Positions 24,153-33,240 of a stretch of DNA of 64,000 nt are shown here, piece by piece. Below the pieces are notes generated by a model that worked only from the letters and a program-made list of their open reading frames with translations, made no database searches and was not told the origin of the DNA. The translations under genes were made by a program, and so were the position numbers. Numbering within the stretch: the stretch's first letter is position 1; every line of letters starts with the position of its first letter. Source of the stretch: Candidatus Sungiibacteriota bacterium (lineage in GTDB: Bacteria > Patescibacteria > Paceibacteria > Sungbacterales > SURF-37); contig JACPMF010000004.1 in NCBI GenBank assembly GCA_016186145.1, forward strand, positions 1 through 64,000, written 5' to 3'.

Positions 24153-26621
24153 TCAGAGCACTATTACTGAAGCTACCGCATCTCCCTCGTCGAGCCTCAT
24201 GACCCGCACACCCTGTGTGGCGCGCGAGAGAACCGGAATCGCAGAAAGAGGTGTGCGAATAACTTGTCCTCTTCGCGAGATAGCGATAAGCTCCGTTTCT
24301 TCAGAAAGAGCGTGCATGCTCACAATGATGCCGTTTTTCGGGGTAACCTTCGCGGTCTTTATACCGGATCCCCCTCGATGCTGGCGTTTATAGTCACTGA
24401 TCGGCGTCCGTTTGCCATACCCGCGCTCGGACATAACAAGAAGTTCTTTGGCCTTTTTTCCAACGTCAGTAATAACATCAAAACCAATAACCTCATCGCC
24501 TTTCTTAAGCCGAATCGCCTTCACGCCCGATGCTGTCCTTCCCATGGGCCGAATATCGCGCTCTGAAAACCGTATCGCCTGCCCGAACTTTGTCACCATC
24601 GCAATTTCATCTTTCCCGCGAGTAATTTTTACCCAGCGAAGCGAATCGTCCTTCTTTAAAGTAATCGCCGCGAGCCCGGAACGGCGCACATTTTCAAACG
24701 CGCTGCCGGCAACTTTTTTAATAATACCATTCCTCGTCGCCATCACTAAATAACCCTCATTCTTCTGGTCTTTAGAACGCTTCGGAGCGGCAAGAATCGA
24801 ATGCACGGCATCGCTGCCTCCTATAGAAATGAAATTGTGGACCGCCTTACCTTTTGAGACCCTGGATCCTTCCGGAATTTCGTATGCTTTAATCTGGTAC
24901 ACCCTCCCTCCGGCAGTGAAAAACAAAAGATCGGAATGAGTATTCGCGGTGATGAAATGTTCTACCACGTCTTCTTCTTTTGTTTCGATCCCGATCGTCC
25001 CCTTCCCGCCGCGTTTCTGAAGCCGATAGCTTTCCGGACTAACCCGCTTCACATACCCGCCCCTGGTCAAAACGACAACCGTCTCTTCTTCCGGAACGAT
25101 ATCTTCTTCTGCAATTTCTTTGGCAGCGTTCCTTACCACCATAGTCCTCCGTTCGTCTGCATATTTTTCTTTGACTTCTGCGAATTCCTTTTTCACAACG
25201 TTAAGGATTTTTCTACGGTCTTTCAAAAGCGCCTCAAGTTCTTTAATAAGCGCTATTTTTTCTTTCAGCTCGTCTTCTATTTTTTGCTTCTCGAGCGCAG
25301 CGAGCGTTGAAAGCCTCATCTCCAAAATAGCCGATGCCTGCGCATCGGAAAACTTGAAGCGCGCCATTAAATTCTTATGGGCGTCCTCGCGATCGCGTGA
25401 TTTTTTTATCAGCTGTATTACGGCATCAATGTGATCGAGCGCCTTTTTCAGGCCTTCAAGGATATGCGCGCGTTCTTTGGCCCGAGCAAGATCGAATTCG
25501 GACCGGCGGCGAACCACAACCTCCCGATGCTTCAAGTACTCTTCAAGCGCGCTCTTAACGGACAACACCTGCGGCTGGATGCCGTCGACGAGTGCAAGCA
25601 TATTCAAATTAAACTTCTTCTCGAGATCGGTAAATTTATAAAGCCCGTTTAAGACTTTTTGCGGAAAAGCGTCCTGCTTCAAATCAATAACAACCGAAAG
25701 CCCGTCTTTGTCGGATTCGTCCCGAATATCTTTTATTCCGTCTATTTTTTTGTCTTTGACAAGTTCGGCGACTCTCATGACCATTTCGGCTTTATTCACC
25801 TGATACGGGATTTCGCTTATAACGATCTGTTTTGCGGCCCTGCCCTCTTGCCCTGAGCCTGTCGAACGGGTTTTTTCAACAATCTCCGCCCTGCCGCGCG
25901 TCAGAATGGCCCCACGCCCCGTTGCATAGGCCTGACGGATTTCCTTTTCGTTGAAGATAAAACCGCCGGTTGGAAAATCCGGCCCTTTGATAAAATCCAT
26001 GAGTTCATCGACGGAAGCATTCGGATGGTCGGCCAGAAAAACAAGCGCATCAATAACCTCTCCGAGGTTATGCGGAGGAATATTGGTCGCCATGCCGACC
26101 GCAATCCCAAGCGTCCCGTTCAAAAGCAAATTCGGGAGAGCCGCGGGGAGCACCACGGGCTCTTTTCGGGTAGCGTCATAATTCTCCGTAAAATCAACCG
26201 TGTCCTTATCGATGTCTTTCAAAAGCTCTTCGGCAATCCTCGTCATTTTTGCTTCGGTGTAACGCTGGGCCGCAGCGGCGTCTCCGTCAACCGACCCGAA
26301 ATTCCCTTGTCCATAAACAAGGGGATAGCGAAGCGAAAATTGCTGGGCCATTCTTACTAAAGCATCATAAACCGCAAGGTCTCCATGCGGGTGATATTTA
26401 CCAAGCACCTCGCCGACAATCCTTGCCGACTTTACAAACTTCACGTTCGGCCGCAATCCCAACTCATGCATGGCATACAAAATCCTGCGGTGCACCGGTT
26501 TTAACCCATCGCGCACATCCGGCAAAGCGCGTGCGACAATAACCGACATTGCATAGTCAAGGTAAGACTCCCGCATCTCGTCGATTATTTCTCGATTTTG
26601 AATTTTACCTATGTCTGCCAT
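24153..26621 (-). CDS. gyrA: DNA gyrase subunit A
   Basis: 822 residues from ATG 26621 (MADIGKIQNREI). It has the N-terminal SYLDYAMSVIVARALPDVRD, quinolone-region GDLAVYDALVRMAQ, and catalytic Tyr in AAAQRYTEAKM. A C-terminal six-bladed domain starts with the GyrA-box-like QKRGGKG, which supports gyrase rather than topoisomerase IV. No acidic tail is present. No Shine-Dalgarno is visible. gyrB is not in this window. Confidence 0.96.
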   Translation of the reverse strand: MADIGKIQNREIIDEMRESYLDYAMSVIVARALPDVRDGLKPVHRRILYAMHELGLRPNVKFVKSARIVGEVLGKYHPHGDLAVYDALVRMAQQFSLRYPLVYGQGNFGSVDGDAAAAQRYTEAKMTRIAEELLKDIDKDTVDFTENYDATRKEPVVLPAALPNLLLNGTLGIAVGMATNIPPHNLGEVIDALVFLADHPNASVDELMDFIKGPDFPTGGFIFNEKEIRQAYATGRGAILTRGRAEIVEKTRSTGSGQEGRAAKQIVISEIPYQVNKAEMVMRVAELVKDKKIDGIKDIRDESDKDGLSVVIDLKQDAFPQKVLNGLYKFTDLEKKFNLNMLALVDGIQPQVLSVKSALEEYLKHREVVVRRRSEFDLARAKERAHILEGLKKALDHIDAVIQLIKKSRDREDAHKNLMARFKFSDAQASAILEMRLSTLAALEKQKIEDELKEKIALIKELEALLKDRRKILNVVKKEFAEVKEKYADERRTMVVRNAAKEIAEEDIVPEEETVVVLTRGGYVKRVSPESYRLQKRGGKGTIGIETKEEDVVEHFITANTHSDLLFFTAGGRVYQIKAYEIPEGSRVSKGKAVHNFISIGGSDAVHSILAAPKRSKDQKNEGYLVMATRNGIIKKVAGSAFENVRRSGLAAITLKKDDSLRWVKITRGKDEIAMVTKFGQAIRFSERDIRPMGRTASGVKAIRLKKGDEVIGFDVITDVGKKAKELLVMSERGYGKRTPISDYKRQHRGGSGIKTAKVTPKNGIIVSMHALSEETELIAISRRGQVIRTPLSAIPVLSRATQGVRVMRLDEGDAVASVIVL

Positions 26622-26662
26622 TTTTGTCAGCGAGCCCCGCGGGCGAGATGCTACAAAAATGA

Positions 26663-26771
26663 GCACCCAGCACTAAAATTTTCGCGACTCGTTTTAAAAC
26701 CAACCCTTCACCATTGACGCCAACACATCGAATCAATAATTACCATCGATATAAATTTTAGTGCTGGGCGC
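26663..26771. repeat. Intergenic inverted repeat upstream of gyrA
   Basis: Arms GCACCCAGCACTAAAATTT (26663-26681) and AAATTTTAGTGCTGGGCGC (26753-26771) around a 70-bp loop. It lies between gyrA and the preceding gene and may terminate the latter. Confidence 0.75.
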
Positions 26772-26784
26772 CATACTTCAATAC

Positions 26785-27567
26785 TTACTCCGTAAGGTAT
26801 TCAAAAAAATCACTCATTGCCTGACCCATGATCGCGAAATTACTGGAAAGTACGGAAACGGGGCTAAATTTTTTAACGGGCTTCACTGCGACCCCCTGGT
26901 TACTCTGCCAATCCGCCCTATTTGTCTGGGACATATCGTTCATTTCAACAAAAACAAGTTGTAAAACATCACCTTCTCCGCCAGAAGCTTCGGGGTCTCC
27001 AGAGCCCTCTGACTCGCTCTTCGCCTCATCGCCGACTGAAACTTCCGATCCTAAAACAAGAACCGCCTCATTCCCGGAGGACGCAAAGACATCAACGGGT
27101 TCTTCCTCCAACAAACCGGGTTTATCAGAAAGCGGCTGAACTACAGGCGGAAGTTTCTCTTCCGGTCCGCTGCCCTCCTCCGGCAAAACAGGCGACAACT
27201 CTGTCATAGCAGGAAGGCTCTGAAGAAAAGGAGAAAGCGCGGAAAAAAGATTTGCCGTGCCCTCTCTCACAAGCTGAACATTTTCTCTAAAAATACCAAG
27301 CGGCCCTTTTAATCCACCCGCGTCTTCCGAAAAAGAATCCTGCCGCCCCGTTCCGCCGGCAAATGAAATACCGCCCACCCCCGCTTCTCTGCTTTGGTTC
27401 ACAAAAGCAACACCAAATCGGTTATACATATGACTCGCCCACAAAGAAAGTATGGTGGTACCAAAAATCAAAAAGCACGCAAGAAACATAGCCCTCCGTT
27501 CATAAAGGGGCCGGCCATGAAGTTGGGACATTCCACTTTGAATTTTAACAACGGTTTTTGCAATCAT
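26785..27567 (-). CDS. Single-pass membrane protein of unknown function
   Basis: 260 residues from ATG 27567 (MIAKTVVKIQ); an in-frame TTG start further upstream lies in repeat DNA and is unlikely. One membrane helix (AMFLACFLIFGTTILSLWAS) is followed by a long acidic, Pro/Ser/Gly-rich extracellular stretch. I do not recognise a domain. It is between MBL and gyrA genes on the same strand. Confidence 0.6.
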   Translation of the reverse strand: MIAKTVVKIQSGMSQLHGRPLYERRAMFLACFLIFGTTILSLWASHMYNRFGVAFVNQSREAGVGGISFAGGTGRQDSFSEDAGGLKGPLGIFRENVQLVREGTANLFSALSPFLQSLPAMTELSPVLPEEGSGPEEKLPPVVQPLSDKPGLLEEEPVDVFASSGNEAVLVLGSEVSVGDEAKSESEGSGDPEASGGEGDVLQLVFVEMNDMSQTNRADWQSNQGVAVKPVKKFSPVSVLSSNFAIMGQAMSDFFEYLTE

Positions 27568-27578
27568 GCCCACGAAAC

Positions 27579-27640
27579 CTACAACCAACAACCTACAACA
27601 ATCCGTCCATATTGTCAGTTATTGGTTGTTGGTTGTTGGT
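27579..27640. repeat. Inverted repeat, CAAC/GTTG words
   Basis: ACCTACAACCAACAACCTAC on the left and GGTTGTTGGTTGTTGGT on the right form a long hairpin between two minus-strand genes. Same word type as 4791-4853. Confidence 0.65.
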
Positions 27641-27647
27641 CAAGCGC

Positions 27648-28289
27648 CTATGCCGGCTGCAACACGACGACTTTTGTCTCTTCCTCCGGCAAATCTTTCT
27701 TTTTTATCACAAATTTCTCAAGCGAATCAGCTTCTTTCACGCCCATTTCCTTCAAAAACGATTCTTTCCCAGCAAGAGAGGCCCCAAGCTTCGGAATTTT
27801 GTAATGCATCGGTATTACGACCCTCGGTTCAATCTGGCTGACAACAAAAGCGGCCTGTTTGCCGTCAATCGTATAGGTGCCGCCGATCGGAACCATAAGA
27901 ATATCTACATCTCCAATTTCTTCCAGAACGTCCTGACGAAGCCGCTCTTCTCCAAAGTCGCCAAGATGACAAATTTTTGCATCTTCAAGATTGATGATAT
28001 AGACCGTATTTACACCCCGCTCTTTTCCCGATGCCGAGTCGTGAAATGTGCGCACACCGCGGACACCAATCCCTTTCACTTCGTATTCTCCGGGCCCGTC
28101 TATAATAAATGGTTCTCCTTGAATAGCATTCTGATTTTGATGATCAAAATGAGCGTGGGTGATCAGTACCAAATCCGCCTTAAAACGCGGCGGAGTAAGG
28201 CCGATTTCTTTTCCAAAGGGATCAATAGCTAAAACAGCCCCGCGGGACTCGATTTTGAAACATGACTGGCCGTACCACGTGATGACCAT
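27648..28289 (-). CDS. Metallo-beta-lactamase-fold hydrolase (UPF0173-like)
   Basis: 213 residues. Metal ligands are seen in THAHFDHQN, GPGEYEVKG, HLGDFG and PMHY. The short MBL fold without extra domains resembles UlaG/UPF0173-type predicted Zn hydrolases. The substrate is unknown. Confidence 0.82.
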   Translation of the reverse strand: MVITWYGQSCFKIESRGAVLAIDPFGKEIGLTPPRFKADLVLITHAHFDHQNQNAIQGEPFIIDGPGEYEVKGIGVRGVRTFHDSASGKERGVNTVYIINLEDAKICHLGDFGEERLRQDVLEEIGDVDILMVPIGGTYTIDGKQAAFVVSQIEPRVVIPMHYKIPKLGASLAGKESFLKEMGVKEADSLEKFVIKKKDLPEEETKVVVLQPA

Positions 28290-28379
28290 AATGAGGAATT
28301 ATGAATAACGAATTATGAATCAGGGACAATTGAGGCACTCTCCGCATTCTTAATTCATAATTCCTGATTCCTAATTCAG
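28289..28379. repeat. Inverted repeat between divergent MBL and rpsA genes
   Basis: GAGGAATTATGAATAACGAA on the left and TTCATAATTCCTGATTCCTA on the right pair imperfectly. AT-rich word repeats (GAATTATGAAT). Confidence 0.65.
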
Positions 28380-28468
28380 TTCTAGAATAACATTTTTTTG
28401 TAAAGAATAAAAGCTCTTTCCCCTGGCGGGGCTTGCAAAAGCACGCCCAAATGGGTACTATGCCACTT

Positions 28469-29716
28469 ATGACCGAAGTCGATACAACAAGCTCCGCCGT
28501 TGCACCCACTGTCGCCGAAAAAGGGCAACACCCCCTAGAACTCCTTCTCAAAGAACGGGGTGGCCGCGACTACGCCCTGAAAGAAGGGGACCTTATCGAA
28601 GGAACAATTATGGAAAAACGAGGCAGCCGCCTCTTTATAGACTTGAAAAACCGGGGTACCGGAATTGTCTACGGGCGGGAATTTTACGACGCGCAGAACG
28701 TTATAAAAACACTGAAGCCGGGAGACCGAGTGAGCGCAAAGGTTGTCGACCTAGATAACGACGATGGATTCATAGAACTTTCGCTTTCCGAAGCGGGCAG
28801 AGAAAAAGAATGGCAGGAAATAAAACACGCGATAGACGAAAACACGGTACTCACATTAAAAGTTGCCGACGCAAACCGGGGCGGACTCATTATAAACTAC
28901 AAGGGGGCATCGGGATTTTTGCCGGCCTCGCAGCTCTCTTCAGAACATTACCCCCGCGTTGACGGTGGCGACAAAAAGAAAATATTCACCGAGTTAAAAA
29001 AACTTGTGGGCACCGAACTTCAATTAAAAATCATCGACGCCAACCAAGAGGAAGGAAAGCTGATTTTTTCTGAAAAAACAATGGGAGGAGCCGGTGCCCA
29101 AGAGAAGCTTTCGGCATATAACGTGGGGGACACGGTCGAAGGAGAAATAACCGGAGTTGTCACCTTCGGAGCATTCGTAAAATTCGACGAGGGACTGGAG
29201 GGCCTTGTGCACATCTCCGAAATTGATTGGCAACTTATCGAAAATCCAACCGATGTCTTGAAAGTCGGTGAAAAAGTAAAGGCAAAAATAATCGACATCT
29301 CAGGAGACCGCGTATCACTTTCCCTTAAGGCCCTCAAAAGCGACCCGTGGCTGAAGGCGCCGGAGCGCTATAAAAAAGGCGACCTTGTCCACGGGAAAGC
29401 CGTGAAGTACAACCCATTTGGGGTTTTCATAAAACTTGACCCGGAAATTCAGGGTCTTCTCCACATTTCTGAATTCGGAACAGAACAAAAAATGCGCGAA
29501 AAAATAAGGCTGAACGAAGAATATCAACTCAGAATTCTCTCGGTTGACGCAAAGGACCACCGCCTCGCCCTTGGCCTGACCGAACGTCACCCGGACAAGG
29601 AAACCCGGGAAGAACAGGAGGAAGAGGTCTCAAAAACACCAGCAACCGAAGAACCAAAAGAAGTTCCTCCCGCCCCGGAAGAAAACCCGGAAAAAGCGCT
29701 TCCTGAAGGAACCTAA
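28469..29716 (+). CDS. rpsA: Ribosomal protein S1-like, S1 RNA-binding repeats
   Basis: 415 residues from ATG 28469 (MTEVDTTSSA); in-frame ATGs at 28451 and 28460 are also possible and none has a Shine-Dalgarno. Four S1 OB-fold repeats are visible, for example GDLIEGTIMEKRGSRLFID and GDTVEGEITGVVTFGAFVKF, then an acidic Pro-rich tail. Four rather than six repeats is usual outside Proteobacteria. It aids mRNA binding at the 30S subunit. Confidence 0.9.
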   Translation: MTEVDTTSSAVAPTVAEKGQHPLELLLKERGGRDYALKEGDLIEGTIMEKRGSRLFIDLKNRGTGIVYGREFYDAQNVIKTLKPGDRVSAKVVDLDNDDGFIELSLSEAGREKEWQEIKHAIDENTVLTLKVADANRGGLIINYKGASGFLPASQLSSEHYPRVDGGDKKKIFTELKKLVGTELQLKIIDANQEEGKLIFSEKTMGGAGAQEKLSAYNVGDTVEGEITGVVTFGAFVKFDEGLEGLVHISEIDWQLIENPTDVLKVGEKVKAKIIDISGDRVSLSLKALKSDPWLKAPERYKKGDLVHGKAVKYNPFGVFIKLDPEIQGLLHISEFGTEQKMREKIRLNEEYQLRILSVDAKDHRLALGLTERHPDKETREEQEEEVSKTPATEEPKEVPPAPEENPEKALPEGT

Positions 29717-29720
29717 ACAA

Positions 29721-29745
29721 TCCCGCCGAAGGCGGGATTTTGGTT
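29721..29745 (+). terminator. Terminator of rpsA
   Basis: TCCCGCC-GAA-GGCGGGA followed by TTTTGGTTTG, 4 bp after the stop codon. Confidence 0.85.
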
Positions 29746-29759
29746 TGTTTATCCGCCTT

Positions 29760-29905
29760 CGCAGAAAACCGCGGGCGTTAGCCCGCGGGATGAATGCGGG
29801 GCGGACCCTCCGAAGCCTTGGCGAAGGAGGGTGGAATGCTACGGCGGATTCCACTCCGCGGTCAATCTTTGAGAGAAGATACCGCGGGCGTGAGCCCGCG
29901 GAGCT
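29760..29905. repeat. GC-rich hairpin repeats after rpsA
   Basis: Two copies of a GCGGGCGT(T/G)AGCCCGCGG hairpin (29770s and 29882-29899) bracket further CCTCCGAAG/CTTCGGAGG-type palindromes. Part of the 570-bp gene-free stretch 29717-30287, which holds only repeats and hairpins. Confidence 0.55.
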
Positions 29906-29987
29906 TCATAAACCGGATGCAATAATTCTCGGTTTTGACCTTTGGGTCGCCTTCTATGAATTACCGCGCTGCAAACAGCGCGGTATC

Positions 29988-30142
29988 TTACCCCAGCCCC
30001 AATTTTGCTGTTTTGACGAGGCGAAGCGCTTCGCCCATATACAGGATGCGCTATTCGCGCACGCGCTTCGCTTTGTTTATTATAGGTTTTTGCTTACCTC
30101 ATGATTCACCTGTTTTACAAAGGCACAATTGGAGCGGGGTTA
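29988..30142. mobile_element. MITE-like element G (second family)
   Basis: About 155 bp. The ends TTACCCCAGCCCCAATTTTGC (left) and GCACAATTGGAGCGGGGTTAA (right) are inverted repeats. The internal segment with AAGCGCTTCGCCC and CACGCGCTTCGCT is shared with element H at 31231-31385. No coding capacity. Confidence 0.65.
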
Positions 30143-30162
30143 ATTTCGTACTCCGCAATTCA

Positions 30163-30193
30163 CCCCACACATAACTATAAGTTATGTGTGGGG
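30163..30193. terminator. Perfect hairpin
   Basis: CCCCACACATAAC-TATAA-GTTATGTGTGGGG, a 13-bp perfect stem in the gap downstream of the lipoprotein gene, followed by two further short hairpins (GTCCCGCTT/AAGCGGGAC and CCGCCAAG/CTTGGCGG). Confidence 0.5.
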
Positions 30194-30287
30194 TTCATCC
30201 GTCCCGCTTCAAGCGGGACGGAATTCTTGCGGACGAAATTAAAAAAATAAACCCGCCAAGATAGCTTGGCGGAAAATTTCCTCATCA

Positions 30288-31097
30288 CTACGGAATAAAC
30301 ATATTAACTCCCCTACTTACTCCGCTCTTGAAAAGATCGCCGATAAACCCGGCAGGACACTTGAATAAAGCGCTTTCCTTTTTCGGATTATTGATCAATC
30401 CGCCTTTGATCAGACGGCTCAACACGTAATCTCCGCGCCAGACGATAATGAAAGAAAAATCGTTCCCGATCTCAAGCGACTCGTCATTGTTTATACAAAT
30501 GCGATCCGTAACCTTTTTAAGGCCGCGCTCAAAATACTGTTCGCCATAGTGACTCTTCATAAATTCGGTGTAGGCCTTGATCTCTTCGGGCTTCTGGAGC
30601 GGCGGCGGGCTTACGGACATACCGACCTCGGCAAGCGCGTCATTCCCGGAGAGCACCCGCGTATTCTGCCGATGAACCCTCTCTGTCTCGTCAGAATAAA
30701 TGGTAAAACCCTTTTTTCTTACCTCGGCTCGGGTATCCCCTAAAATGCCACTTTTCTCATCCGTTTCCCGAATCGACTTGAAAACTTCAACCATGCGCTC
30801 AATATCAGGAATCGTACAATCGTTTACAGTTGTTTGAAGTTTTTCAACTCGCTCTTTTGGATCCGACTTAAACAAAGAAACCGGATTAAGCTTCGCAAGA
30901 AATCCCTTCTTCGGTGGAGACTCTATTTCGCGTTCTGCCTGTTTAAGTTCCTGACACGACTTTACAAAAAGCCCGGTGGTCCTGAAATCAAACGACTCTT
31001 TTTTGATAATGGACAAGCCTGTTGAAGCGCATCCGGAAAGAAAAACCGCCAAAACAATAATGCCGGCAAAAAAAACGGCGTCCCGACGAACCATCAT
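30288..31097 (-). CDS. Lipoprotein of unknown function
   Basis: 269 residues. A signal peptide ends in lipobox LSGC (Cys23). The mature part is mostly helical, with a basic Pro-rich segment and KKVTDRICINN. AAGAGGT lies upstream of ATG 31097; a second ATG follows at once. I do not recognise a domain. It is bracketed by elements G and H, so it might have travelled with them. Confidence 0.65.
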   Translation of the reverse strand: MMVRRDAVFFAGIIVLAVFLSGCASTGLSIIKKESFDFRTTGLFVKSCQELKQAEREIESPPKKGFLAKLNPVSLFKSDPKERVEKLQTTVNDCTIPDIERMVEVFKSIRETDEKSGILGDTRAEVRKKGFTIYSDETERVHRQNTRVLSGNDALAEVGMSVSPPPLQKPEEIKAYTEFMKSHYGEQYFERGLKKVTDRICINNDESLEIGNDFSFIIVWRGDYVLSRLIKGGLINNPKKESALFKCPAGFIGDLFKSGVSRGVNMFIP

Positions 31098-31230
31098 GGC
31101 TGTACCTCTTTTCAGATTTCAAAAAACTATTGTTGTATTTACCCCAACATTAGTTCTCTCGTCACCCCTTGTCAATACGATACGATTCTGAACTATGCGA
31201 AGGCAAGCCCCCGCGGTTCTTAAGGATAAC

Positions 31231-31385
31231 TACCCAGCTCAAATTTTGCTTCACGGGCCAAAGCGAAGCGCTTCGCCCGAATGCGGGATGTGCCTATTCG
31301 GCACGCGCGCTTCGCTCTGTTTTCAGACGACATTCCTTTGATAAAAACAGCACTGCGGGATAATGGCAAAATTTGAGCGGGGTTA
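31231..31385. mobile_element. MITE-like element H (second family)
   Basis: About 155 bp. The ends TACCCAGCTCAAATTTTGC and GCAAAATTTGAGCGGGGTTA are inverted repeats. It shares its internal GCGAAGCGCTTCGCCC and GCACGCGCGCTTCGCT with element G, same orientation. It fills most of the 348-bp gap 31098-31445. Confidence 0.7.
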
Positions 31386-31445
31386 GCCCTCGTGCTCCGC
31401 CATTCATCGCGGCGGCAAGCCGCCGCGGTTTCTGGCGGACTCGGG

Positions 31446-31955
31446 CTAAAAAGCGCCAGCAACACGCCCAATCGCAACGCCAACCGCTATCGCAATTCCC
31501 CCAATCGACGCCATCCGAAGACTACCTTTCCAGATATTCGTCTTGGAAAGTTTCGCGCCGATAATGCCGAGAACGAAAAGAGCGGCAAGCGAAAGACCGA
31601 TTGAATACCATAGTGCGTTTCCCGGCGTCAAAAAAATATAAGGAAAAAGGGGTATGAAACCGGAGAAAAAATAAGAAACAAACATTATGCCCCCGCTGGT
31701 GATCGGGAACGCGAACGGCGCTTCGGTTTGGCGCAAATACCCTTCTGCGGAGTGCTCGGAAAGAAAACTCCCGACAGCCATAGAAAACGCTTCGACAAAA
31801 ACAAGAATAATGCCCGTGATAAGAATTGCCCGCGCCCCCACTCCGGCAATAGAAACCCCGGAAAGCAGCCCAACGGTCGACACCAAGCTGTCTTCAACCC
31901 CGAAAACGAAATTTCGGAGATAGGACGCAGAATATAAATTTTGTTCGCGAGCCAT
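31446..31955 (-). CDS. VIT1/CCC1-family metal ion transporter
   Basis: 169 residues from ATG 31955 (MAREQNLYSASYL). The VIT signature NFVFGVEDSLVSTVGLLSGV and FVEAFSMAVGSFLSEHS carry the conserved acidic and Met residues. About five helices; the metal-binding loop is short. It probably exports Fe2+ or Mn2+. It follows the SDR gene by 19 bp. Confidence 0.85.
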   Translation of the reverse strand: MAREQNLYSASYLRNFVFGVEDSLVSTVGLLSGVSIAGVGARAILITGIILVFVEAFSMAVGSFLSEHSAEGYLRQTEAPFAFPITSGGIMFVSYFFSGFIPLFPYIFLTPGNALWYSIGLSLAALFVLGIIGAKLSKTNIWKGSLRMASIGGIAIAVGVAIGRVAGAF

Positions 31956-31974
31956 ATTCTTTAAAAGAGTTGTG

Positions 31975-32742
31975 TTACTGGGCAAGCCATCCCCCGTCCG
32001 CATAAAATGTCGCGCCGGTAACATAGCTTGCCTCGGATGACGCCAAGAACACAACCAGTGCTGAAATTTCTTCCGGCCTCCCGATTCTTTTCAAAGGAAC
32101 CCGTTCCAAAATTTCTTTCAACATCTCCTTCCCAAGTTTCTTTCCTGACGCGCGAACCATCGGCGTATCAATCGCTCCGGGGGCGATTGCATTGACCGTA
32201 ATGCCGAACCGCGCAAATTCCACCGCCATGCTTTCCGTCATGCCGATTATCCCGCCCTTTGAAGCCGCATAATGCACAGCCCCTTCAAAACCGATGCCGA
32301 CCCCGCCCGAGGCGATCGAAGAAATATTAATGATCCGGCCCCATTTCCTTTTTGCCATTTCCTTGGCCGCGCGCTGGGCGCATAAAAACTGGCCCTTCAA
32401 GTTGATATCGACGGTTCGGTCCCAATCCGCTTCAGTAAGCTTCAGGGCGGATTTCGGGGAATAAATGCCGGCATTGTTAACAAGGATATCCAGACGCCCA
32501 AACTGTTTTATCACACGGTCAAAAACCTGATCAACGGCAGTTTTATTCGAGACGTCCATTTCGAAACACGCTGCCCGTCCCCCTTTTGACCTTACCTCTT
32601 TGACAACCCGCAAACACTCTTTTGCATCAATATCCGTTATAACAACCCGTGCGCCCTGTCGCGCCAGCGCAAGCGCATGGGTCCGGCCCATCCCGCGCCG
32701 TGCGCCGGTAATAAATGCAACCTTATTTTTAAGTTCAAACAT
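31975..32742 (-). CDS. Short-chain dehydrogenase/reductase
   Basis: 255 residues of the classical SDR fold: TGARRGMGRTHA (dinucleotide loop), NNAG, catalytic Ser in NISSIASGG, YAASKGG with catalytic Tyr and Lys, and a C-terminal SYVTGATFYADGGW. Closest in style to FabG or glucose/alcohol dehydrogenases. The substrate is not deducible. Confidence 0.9.
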   Translation of the reverse strand: MFELKNKVAFITGARRGMGRTHALALARQGARVVITDIDAKECLRVVKEVRSKGGRAACFEMDVSNKTAVDQVFDRVIKQFGRLDILVNNAGIYSPKSALKLTEADWDRTVDINLKGQFLCAQRAAKEMAKRKWGRIINISSIASGGVGIGFEGAVHYAASKGGIIGMTESMAVEFARFGITVNAIAPGAIDTPMVRASGKKLGKEMLKEILERVPLKRIGRPEEISALVVFLASSEASYVTGATFYADGGWLAQ

Positions 32743-32752
32743 ATTTTTATTT

Positions 32753-33133
32753 TTAGCGGAACCACTCTCTTAATGTCCTAGGCCAACCGACCACAAGAAA
32801 CAACGCCAACGGCGCTCCCCAGTTTGCCCAACGTTCTACAAAATCCCAAACCGGCATGCCAACAAGCGGCCGCACCAGCGCAGTCCAAAACCCCCAAAAC
32901 GCCATCCACAACAGCACGATCCGAACCGGCTTTACTAAAATAAGCAGGGCGAGAATAACGTCAATAACGCCGACGAAAAACAAAAGCTGCGTCGCTGTTA
33001 CAGAATCCGCAACCCCGAATCGGGCAAACCACCCGATCCATTCCTTTTTACCCTGAAGCGCAAAAACACCGTGGCCGATAAATTCTCCGGCGACCGAAAT
33101 TCTTAAGACCCATTCAACAAATTTTGTATTCAT
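32753..33133 (-). CDS. DoxX-like four-helix membrane protein
   Basis: 126 residues, about four membrane helices with RISVAGEFIGHGVFAL at the start, as in DoxX/DoxD-like families. The SDR gene starts 10 bp downstream, so likely one operon with SDR and VIT. Confidence 0.6.
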   Translation of the reverse strand: MNTKFVEWVLRISVAGEFIGHGVFALQGKKEWIGWFARFGVADSVTATQLLFFVGVIDVILALLILVKPVRIVLLWMAFWGFWTALVRPLVGMPVWDFVERWANWGAPLALFLVVGWPRTLREWFR

Positions 33134-33240
33134 AGTGCTTTTACAATAACTTTTTTAACCAGTAAAGCATCTTTCGACCAACGGATGCCGGATTAAAATC
33201 AAATAATAAGAGGTTTTCCGCATACAATTTTATTGTACCA

